Shown here: positions 57,115 through 64,000 of the stretch, one piece after another | Position numbering within the stretch: position 1 is the first letter of the stretch | How the letters are laid out: each line of letters begins with the position of its first letter | Assembly (NCBI GenBank): GCA_019915015.1 | Contig: JAHBBC010000016.1 | Coordinates: 744,001 to 808,000 of the forward strand | Length of the DNA stretch: 64,000 bases | From: Auriscalpium vulgare | Taxonomy: Eukaryota > Basidiomycota > Agaricomycetes > Russulales > Auriscalpiaceae | Reading direction: 5' to 3' | Notes under the pieces: model-generated | Told to the model about the DNA's origin: nothing | The model's input: the letters and a program-made list of their open reading frames with translations, nothing else | The model's database searches: none | Position numbers and translations under genes: made by a program

Positions 57115-57574
57115 ATCATGAGAGTGGTGGTCATTATCTTTTTCTTCCATTAGATGAGAAGCAATTGAATGCATAGATGGGGAGTTCCCAGCATCCCCAG
57201 CATCCACAGGCAAGATGTCTCTAGATGAATCCTCCTGGAATAAATGAGGATCTTCAAGGATCAAATACTGAGTAGTAGTCAGATAAGATAACCCTTAACT
57301 CACCTTGATCAATATGAGTATTTCTCTCTTGAGCCCTTTGACCTATGAAAATGTCAGAATTTTGGATTCATAGGCACACAATAACAAACATGCCTGAAAT
57401 CTGATCTAACACCCCCTGGCATCGATCTAGTCCGGCCTGGATGACATCAAGAAACTCCTGGGTATGGTCTTGGGGCCGTGAGATGATCTTCCGGTCATAA
57501 GCCATGTGCTTTTTGATTGTATTTACTTGAACAATGCTCTTGGGATGGCACTTTGAGCAGTAACAGTAGGGCAT

Positions 57575-57791
57575 TGCGAATTGCGCGGGTAGGTGCTCGT
57601 GGAGGCGGTAGAAGAGAACGCGTGGAGGCAGTAGCTGAGAAAGCGAGGACGACGATCAGCGAATCGATTATCAGGCGCGTGCCGTCGGTCCGCGGGCCGC
57701 GCTCTCGTCGCTAGTACAGTTGAATTCTATACTATGCTATCCAGACTGTCCCATGTGAACAAATTCATCATACTACCTAGTCCACTTTCTG
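57575..57791. other. Spacer between transposase and TET/JBP genes
   Basis: A 217-base stretch between the transposase start and the 3' end of the dioxygenase gene. It contains GC-rich sequence and a likely right edge of the AT-rich transposon. No terminal repeat was recognised. Confidence 0.35.
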
Positions 57792-59367
57792 CTATACATT
57801 AAAAACGGTTTCAATGTCTGTCGCAAGCTCATCGTACTTCGAAAAGAGGGCCACAGATTCACGCCAACGCTCGTGTTTGCTGGCATCCATGGCAGCCCAC
57901 CCATCCGGGTCCTGGTCCTGAAACTCCTGCTCCGTGCGATGTCCGTACGCGACCCTGCGAAACAACGCGCCCGCAGTGTACTGCGTGATGGATGCCCGTG
58001 TTTCGTCAAGCCCGATGGGAATGTTGCCGTGAGGAAATGCAGCGGACAGGATATGCATGACGGAGTGAGGGGGGAATTCGATTACAAGCTTCGCGCGGTG
58101 GAGGATAATTTGGCCGCCCGTTCTTGGGTTATACTCACCCAAGGACGCAATGCTGCACCAGCCATTAGGAAGGTTCGCGAAGTCGAGGTGGGTCTTGGTA
58201 AACGCCTGCGGGCCAAAGTTGAAAGTTGTGGCCGCGCGGATCGAGTTGTCGTATGGCAGTTCGAGGCTTGGGTCGTGGTCCAGTATCTCAGCGATATTGC
58301 TCTCAAAGTACTTATACATCTTCGGGGATCCGAGGGCGAAAGTTGCTTTCGAACCGTCGTAAGAGTCGTGTGAGTGGCGGAGCCTATGTTAGCTCACCGT
58401 TCATGAATCCTGAAATGCGGCGGGGCCCGCGCCGTCTAAGCAGCTTCTTGACTATCGGCCGATTGCTCTCGTGGAGCATCAGCTCGGCTGGCTCCTACAT
58501 GAGGCATGGGTGAGCTCGTCTGCATACAGTCGGACAGAACTCACAGTTTGCCCTCCTCCATAAGAAATACCCGTTGATAGCGCAGGATAGTCACCGCGAC
58601 GGTGATAACGCTGGTCCTTAGACAGCTTGAGATCTTCCTTGGCCTCGTCCATCGCAAGATATGTGTCAACGCAGTCGTCGTGCCACGTTAGATCTCCCAC
58701 AGGCCGGCCGGCGAGGCTCCCAATGATGCGACCCTTCAAGTCGACGATGGCGTGGTGCGTCCTTGAGGGCTTTGAGCGCGCGGCATGCAGTTGATCGACT
58801 GCTGACTCACCTTCCGTTCCATGCAAAATAGCGATAATTTTGCGCCCTCAGCTTCGCCAACGTTCTCCGAATCACCAGCAGTAGCCCGCAGTCCCTCACG
58901 CCAATCCAACCGCCACTAGCGTGCGGTAGTTTCTCCGCAATCACTCGGACCGTAACCTTCTTGGGCTGAGAGTACTTCGATACAAGCTTGCTGCGAACCT
59001 TGTAAATGATCATGCGACGCCCAACCCTTGTCTGCTGGCGCAGGCGGTTACGGCGAACGATGTTGTGCCGTTGCCTGGCAGATTGCGTCTCGGCTTCGAT
59101 GGCGGCGTGAACCTCGTCGACCTCGGCAGCATTAGATGAGCGCGTGGAATGGGAATGCACGAAGTTGTCGGCGGATGGGCTGTTTTGCAGTGGGGTGGTG
59201 TCTGCGTCAGGGTTGTTGTCCTCGGCGCGTACAAATGCGTCGTGAATGAGTGCATCAAGATTGCAGCCATCGTCGACAACGATGACCGATTGGGGAAGGA
59301 GGGTCCCTGGGTCAAATTCGTATGGAGAAAAAACGCGTTTAGAACGCGTCTTATCTCTACTTAGCAT
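57792..59367 (-). CDS. TET/JBP-family 2-oxoglutarate/Fe(II) dioxygenase
   Basis: Four exons. Exon 1 (MLSRDKTRSKRVFSPYEF start) is a variable N-terminus with a basic helical stretch (ARQRHNIVRRNRLRQQTRVG). Exon 2 gives HHAIVDLKGRIIGSLAGRP and YPALSTGISYGGGQ. Exon 3 gives the typical ESNRPIVKKLLRRRGPRRIS. The core in exon 4 carries FNFGPQAFTKTHLDFANLPN (HxD iron ligands), RTGGQIILHRAKLVIEFPPH, AAFPHGNIPI (distal His ligand) and DETRASITQYTAGALFRRVA (Arg for 2-oxoglutarate). All catalytic residues are present. Relatives in animals and in Coprinopsis oxidise 5-methylcytosine, so a role in DNA modification is likely. In mushrooms this family is known to be expanded with KDZ transposons. Here the neighbour is a CACTA transposase. 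Confidence 0.85.
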
Positions 59368-59927
59368 TGAACTTGATGCGTGGGTTGGGGTTGGGGACGA
59401 ACCGTTCGAGACATGCCGACGCAGTCGGAATGCGCGTGTCGCGACGCGTTTTCACGCGTTTAAGGACACTCGCAGGGGATATCTTAATTAAAATGTTAGC
59501 CTCAATCAATGAATGGCGCGGCACAGGTGCAAATGTATGTGCCCCGACGCGCCAAGCGGTCCCTGTCGGGCTCTCGTCAAGGCTAGCCAGGGAGTATTGT
59601 ACGCAGAAAGCAACCTTCAGACGACTAGCAACCACAAACGCAGCAAGAGGACCCTGTCGGGTGCACTAGCAAGCTTTGTCCGGGAGTTATAGACGTGAAG
59701 GTGCCAAGGTAATGTAGTGTGGAGGAATATCGCCTGGACCCACCTTACTTTATCGCGACAATCTGGGAGAATTTGGATATGACGGGAGAGTGTTCAACGG
59801 GTGAGTAGGGCGGATATCTGGGATGATGCTGAAGGGACAGGTCGAACGATGGTGGGACACGGGGAACTTCATATAAGTGCCATAGGCGCGGGCAGCCACA
59901 GTCATGAGACGCCGGCCATGATTTCCG
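59368..59927. other. Intergenic region
   Basis: No gene. This is the 5' flank of the TET/JBP gene and the sequence up to the right inverted repeat. Only short motif-free frames are seen. Confidence 0.4.
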
Positions 59928-60235
59928 GCCACACCCTATGGAAATATCATTTAGCTGGCAAATATCATTGTCTCGCTGTCTTTTCTTCCAACAGGACTAT
60001 TGGTGAGTATATACCGCGCCGCACTGCCTAGCCATAATGCGCGCATTGTCCTCGAAGCCCCCGCGGAGGCCGGCATATGCGACACCGCGCCGCGCACATC
60101 TCCCCCACTGCTCCTCTCGGCGCGAGCGCACGTCCGACGCACGAACGCGAGTTACAGTAACTCACCGCGTCGCGTTTGCCCTGCACGCTTGCGCGGCCCG
60201 TTCACGCCGGGCTCGCACTCTGGCGCGTGGGCGAG
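59928..60235 (+). repeat. Inverted repeat, right copy
   Basis: This is the plus-strand counterpart of 52320-52685, sharing long ordered blocks (TTTAGCTGGCAAA, CACATCTCCCCC, GCGGCCCGTTCACGCCGGGC and others). It is shorter than the left copy because of internal gaps. It ends about 140 bases before the likely start of the EST1-like gene, so it may lie in or supply that gene's promoter. Confidence 0.85.
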
Positions 60236-60376
60236 CCGAGGTCAAATTCTCCTACTTCCCTCCACGTGTCGACACCTCGCACCCGCCCCGTTAACACCGC
60301 CTGCGTACCAGGGCCCGGCACATGCCCAAGCGTCAGCTCTGTGCGCCTCGGGACACAGCGCCCCAGCCCACAGACA

Positions 60377-62930
60377 ATGCAGAGAGGATGGTCGCTACAC
60401 AGCGCAAGAAACACAGGTGCGTTACACACCACCGCCTGCCAACCGTCAGCCGCACCTCCTCCGCCACAAGCTGTAGTTGTCGAGCCCAGCGCAGACGAGT
60501 TCTCGCGCCGCCTCACGATCAGCAGCTCCCCGCGAGCCGCCAAGCTTTACAATATAGAGACGGATGTCATTCCAATGCGCCGCACCGCCGAGCCCGAAGC
60601 CATGTCCCACTTGGCCCATGCCGTGGCAAAGCCCAAACCACAGTCGTCTCAACGACTATTCGACCACCAGCGAGACGACCTCGCACGCTTCTTCGTGCAG
60701 GCGCGGAAACCAACCCCCACCCCGAAGTCATCCGGGGACTACTCCTCCACCTCGTCATACGCGCCGTCGACGAGTTCATCTAATTTCACCCTCACCTCGG
60801 ACAGCACCACCGACTTTTCATCCTCCTCCTCTCTCTTCGACCGCAAACCACGCGATGAGTCAAAGACCAACGCATTCTCTGCCCAGCTCAAGAAGCTGTA
60901 CCGCGACATATCGGCACTCGAAGCGAAGATCTTGCAGGATTCGGGCGAGGTGACGCCGGATGATAGCAGAGTCTTGCTGAAGGGAGGCAGTGGGAATGAA
61001 GATCCTGAGTCGCTGCGGTGGAAGAAGGCTGTGGAGGATCACAAATCGTGAGTCATCGCTGTCTCTGCTCTACGACTCGCTGACCCTCGGCCGATATAGA
61101 CTCGCGGAGATGATGCACAATCTCCTCGCCATCTCGCTCGCTCCCAACGTCCCTGCATCATTAAGAAATATACCCGAGAAGTACAATATTGTCATTCGTC
61201 TGTGGACCCACGCATTCCATCGTCTCCTGGAGAACCTCCGCCACTCGTCGCTCGACTCGAAGATAGCGATGGAACATCTCCAAGATTTCATTTATTACGC
61301 GTACACCTTCTACACGGGGCTCCTCGAAGAAGAAACCCTCGTCAGTCTGAAGCCCGGATGGCTCGAGGCCCTCGGCGACCTCGCGCGCTATCGCATGGCG
61401 ATCGCCTCCATGGTACCCTCCTCCGCCGGCCCCTTCTCATCCCTCACTGCCGCTGCTGTTTCCAGCAGCGCGCAGCGGTTGACTCCCACGTCGACCGCAG
61501 CGAACGCATCCGCTGCGATGAGCACAACAAGCAGCAGAAATCCCGCTGTTGTCGCGCGCATCGACGACTCGCCGAGTCTAAGCGTGGGCATCGCGGCGGC
61601 GAGGATGATGGAGCTCGAGCCGGAGAAGGAACGTTGGAGAACGATCGCCAAGCAATGGTACGCGGAATGCGTCGCGAACATGCCCGGCACAGGCAAACTG
61701 CATCACCATTTGGGCCTGCTTCGTCGCGAAGTCGAAGGCGAGGAGCTGCGTGCCGTGTACCATTTCGTCAAAAGGTCAGTTGTGCAGTCATGTGTCCGCG
61801 TGCATTTGCTAATTAAGGTTGTTTGCAGCATGATCGCCATCCGGCCATTCGAGACGTCACGCGAATCCGTGCTTTCCATCTGGTCACCCGCCGCGCAAGC
61901 TCGGCGCAGCGCTCCCGACGCCCGGACCGCAGATCTGTTCGTCCTGCTGCACGGCATGTTGTTCACGAACATCCAGCTGGACGACTTCGCGCCGACACTC
62001 GCGCGCTTCATGGAACGTCTTTCGACTGACGCTCCTGAGGCGCGCGAGTGGACCATGATGGCGGCCATCAACATCGGCGCGATGCTCGAGTACGGGCGTT
62101 CCACCGGCGTCCTGCACCGGGCGGGCGTTGTCGGCGCAGGAGCCCCCGTTGCGCCGGCGAAGAAGCTTGCAAACAAAGGCATCGTGGAGGAGAAGATGGA
62201 TGTCGACGAGGCGGAGCCGCGACGCAGCAACGACGGCCAGCGTACCGCTACGCACGCGTCGCCTGCGCTCTCCGACGCGCAGATGTCCACGGATCCCCCG
62301 CCCGTGTTCACCATGGCGCAGCAAATTGCCTTCACGATGCTCGCACACGCTCTCGAGCATCTCGATACCTTCGAGGACCAGAAGGTGCCTGGCTCCTACG
62401 TCACGGTAATGCTGACATTCCTGCCGACGGTCATGAAGAGTCCTCAAGGCTTAGCTGCCGTCGAGCGCCTCGTTCCCTGGGAGAGCCTTACGCGGCTCCT
62501 CATTCGCGTCCCACGCCGCGCCCTCAAAGACGTCGACACCGGCGAGAAGCTCACCGCGCACAACGCGCTCCCCGAGGATTGGGCAGTCCGCGGCATGGCC
62601 TGGCCGGGCCGCGGACTGTACGAGCGTGGGTTTTGGGCATCGGGCGAGTCTCGCCAAAACGAGATGGAGATGCTCGACGAGCGCAACGAGACGGAGGCGG
62701 ACGTGCAGATAGGCGACGACTCGGATGAGACGAAGGAGAAGGAGTCGCGCGAGACGCTGCGCTGGCGACGCGTGGCGTGGGCCGGGCGGCGGTTCACGAT
62801 GATTGTTGATGGTTTCCGCGGTGGGACGAGGAGCGGCGGTGGTGGACCGAGGGCGCGCTCGCTGAGAAGGTCCGGGTGTGGGCCCAGCTCGAGCGCGCAT
62901 CCCGCGGCAGACAGACGAGGCGGGTGTTAA
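60377..62930 (+). CDS. EST1/SMG7-like protein, C-terminus altered by a frameshift
   Basis: Three exons give 815 codons from 60377 (introns 61048-61099 and 61775-61828, the second in phase). EST1/SMG5-7 proteins have TPR-like helical folds and act in telomere maintenance and nonsense-mediated decay. A disordered start leads to YNIETDVIPMRRTAEPEAMS, then KTNAFSAQLKKLYRDISALE and LAEMMHNLLAISLAPNVPAS. The helical core includes YNIVIRLWTHAFHRLLENLR and EHLQDFIYYAYTFYTGLLEE. The EST1 DNA/RNA-binding region includes HHHLGLLRREVEGEELRAVY, RESVLSIWSPAAQARRS and LFVLLHGMLFTNIQLDDFAP. Near 62845 the family-like frame (EGALAEKVRVWAQLE) is in a different phase from the open frame, which instead ends in a Gly/Arg/Ser tail. 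The family usually continues well beyond this. The start is uncertain, with 60176 as an alternative. Confidence 0.75.
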
Positions 62931-63043
62931 TATTGCAGCAATATATTACAGACAGTGTTGTTTTCTTCGCAGGGCAGTAGGATATATATACAAACATGCA
63001 CAGTAGAATCATCCGACTGATTTTAAGACCGCGAAGCACGCTT

Positions 63044-63718
63044 TTACGCCGCCTTACGAGGGCTGCGAGGAGATAGGCAACGCCGGACAGAGCGCGCAGG
63101 CTCCGCCTCTACGAGCGACTTCTCTTCATCATCTTCGCGGGAGCGCTTGTTGCGGGCGATGCCAAGTGAATTTCCGGCATCTGTGCCCGAGGCCTCTGCG
63201 TCATGCTGAGGTCCAGATCTGAATGATTGTAGTATGGTGAGGATGTCGCGACTCGGAGAAAATGTCTACTCACGACCTCGCCGTGAGCGGGCTCATGCCT
63301 ATGTGCCTCGCGTCTGAGGGCGGGAACGCAAAGTCACGGATCTTGATCCCCGCGGGGGGAGAGGGTTGGCGTGCCTCAAGCGCGGGCTGGGCTCCCGGCC
63401 TTCCCCAATCTTCGGGGTACCGGTACTCCCTAGCGTCCAAGTCGCCATCTTGATTTTTGTGGAAAAAAATAGTTTGGGTTCGGGCGATGCCACGCCGAGG
63501 AAGAGCCGTGTCAGTTGAGTGGCTATACGGATTAATATATGAGTAACCTGGTCAAAGAACTGAGCAGGAGCGAGACTACACGGATACGTACCTGACTTTA
63601 CGGGGCGAAGGAGGTAGCGGTGGACTGTGAGAAGAATGTTTACATCGAGCACATATTTAGGATCAGAAAAAAGGCCCTACCTGTTGTTTTCACAGACCGG
63701 AGACAATTTCTCCGCCAT
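63044..63718 (-). CDS. Small conserved basidiomycete protein, unknown function
   Basis: Four short exons give about 166 residues. Exon 1 is MAEKLSPVCENN, exon 2 PPLPPSPRKV, and exon 3 (about 63530-63280) carries IFFHKNQDGDLDAREYRYPE, DWGRPG and IKIRDFAFPPSDARHIG. Exon 4 ends RKAA with stop 63044-63046 after NKRSREDDEEKSLVEAEPAR. All frames close across GT-AG introns. The IRDFAFPPSDxRH motif is one I associate with conserved hypothetical proteins of Agaricomycetes. The protein is disordered and basic at its end, with a likely nuclear localisation signal (KRSRED). It is head-to-head with the gene at 63877, about 160 bases apart. Confidence 0.65.
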
Positions 63719-63808
63719 GATTTCAGGGTCAACTGTGTTGCGAGCTACGAGTCGTAGCAAGAGGTCCGATCGCCCGGGCATAGCCGACGTGCGCTTAGGA
63801 TGGGATAG

Positions 63809-63856
63809 GCGCTTGCAAGTTCGCCGCTCTCAGCGCTTGCAAGGTCGCCGCTCTCG
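63809..63856 (+). repeat. 24-bp direct repeat in the divergent promoter
   Basis: Two head-to-tail copies of GCGCTTGCAAGTTCGCCGCT plus four bases (63809-63832 and 63833-63856), differing at two positions. They end 20 bases before the ATG at 63877, so they lie in the promoter or 5' leader. Confidence 0.85.
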
Positions 63857-63876
63857 TTCATCTTCTCGCCATCACC

Positions 63877-64000
63877 ATGGCCGACTTTACTTGGGGCACG
63901 CCCTATAATCCCGGTATTATTGACGCACCTGGACTCTCCTTGGGCACATTTTCCGTCGAGAACCTCGACCTTCCCGAGTTATTGAAGAACCGACACGTCC
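63877..64000 (+). CDS. Start of an unrecognised gene, cut by the window edge
   Basis: An open frame from ATG 63877 in a good context (CACCATGGCC) runs to the end of the window. The visible residues start MADFTWGTPYNPGIIDAPG and continue LSLGTFSVENLDLPELLKNR. This looks like ordinary ordered protein. The fragment is too short to assign a family. It shares a short intergenic region with the minus-strand gene at 63718. Confidence 0.5.
   Translation, partial: MADFTWGTPYNPGIIDAPGLSLGTFSVENLDLPELLKNRHV

Larger units (their letters stand above)
52863..57574 (-). mobile_element. CACTA/EnSpm-type (Tnp2, Plavaka-like) transposase gene, split by a retroelement
   Basis: The main exon (55672-52863) is one open frame of over 930 codons, AT-rich unlike its neighbours. 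Typical Tnp2 features are visible: CPNSCIAYSGEF and TACPYKKKGKICGQPRY (zinc-ribbon-like), a DDE-type LALSTDGAQLTMKKQSDTWV, ELRYKTKNIVIPLAIPGPQP, and a long C-terminal region with SRCRLCIFQLIHIPTHIEWY. The N-terminus lies beyond the retroelement. MPYCYCSKCHPKSIVQVNTI at 57574 is a zinc-finger-like start, and a further exon piece ends DNDHHSHD at 57120. Removing the insert restores the acidic tandem repeat SHDVDESHDVDESHDVNESH. Splice sites between 57.26 and 57.40 kb are unresolved and terminal inverted repeats were not identified. Apart from the insertion the gene looks intact. Confidence 0.85.

Noticed and set aside
1..64000. CRISPR arrays, bacterial operons or plasmid-like features
   Set aside because: No regularly spaced repeats and no ribosome-binding sites. 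Spliceosomal introns throughout show a fungal nuclear origin.

Overview
The window reads as nuclear DNA of a basidiomycete fungus, most likely an Agaricomycete and perhaps a polypore. Genes are dense and cut by many short GT-AG introns of about 45-60 nt. Coding DNA is GC-rich and there is no operon structure. Families typical of mushroom-forming fungi are present: a FunK1 kinase, a BTB protein, a MYND protein, a TET/JBP dioxygenase, a CACTA-type (Tnp2) transposase and a lineage-expanded protein family of unknown function. All calls come from reading translations by eye. Splice sites are inferred from frame continuity, and no database search was run.

The left arm (1-8.6 kb) is a tandem duplication of about 4 kb. 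Each unit holds a 3' flank, a cytochrome c promoter and gene, and a fusion gene here called X. X joins an Agaricomycete family of unknown function to an areA-GATA-like/DUF3295-like tail. In unit 1 the cytochrome c gene is cut down to its promoter and first codons. X in unit 1 is joined in frame, in its middle, to the 3' half of the kinetochore gene DSN1 (982-3886). In unit 2 cytochrome c is intact (4909-5487), but X has lost its first splice donor. The simplest reading is one tandem duplication whose junction made an X::DSN1 chimera. An intact DSN1 would then lie just left of the window.

From 8.6 to 29.4 kb, gene-poor stretches alternate with a MYND zinc-finger gene, a small secreted protein, a LEU5-type mitochondrial carrier, a multi-pass membrane protein, a DEDDy 3'-5' exonuclease, a Ser-rich protein and an AGC-like kinase. 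Then comes about 6 kb (23.3-29.4 kb) in which no gene could be resolved. From 29.4 to 44.9 kb lie conserved chromosomal genes: two large Ser/Pro-rich coiled-coil proteins flanking a BTB protein, then the cohesin subunit SCC3/STAG.

The right arm (45-64 kb) is accessory in character. It holds a decayed protein tyrosine phosphatase, a FunK1 kinase, and an AT-rich CACTA (Tnp2) transposase gene. A 1.44-kb gag-only LTR retroelement with apparently identical LTRs and a 5-bp target duplication sits inside a transposase exon. A TET/JBP dioxygenase gene follows. Two inverted copies of a noncoding repeat of about 0.3 kb bracket the transposase-retroelement-TET/JBP block. The right copy abuts the 5' end of an EST1/SMG7-like gene that appears to be cut short by a frameshift. 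A small conserved protein and the start of an unrecognised gene close the window.
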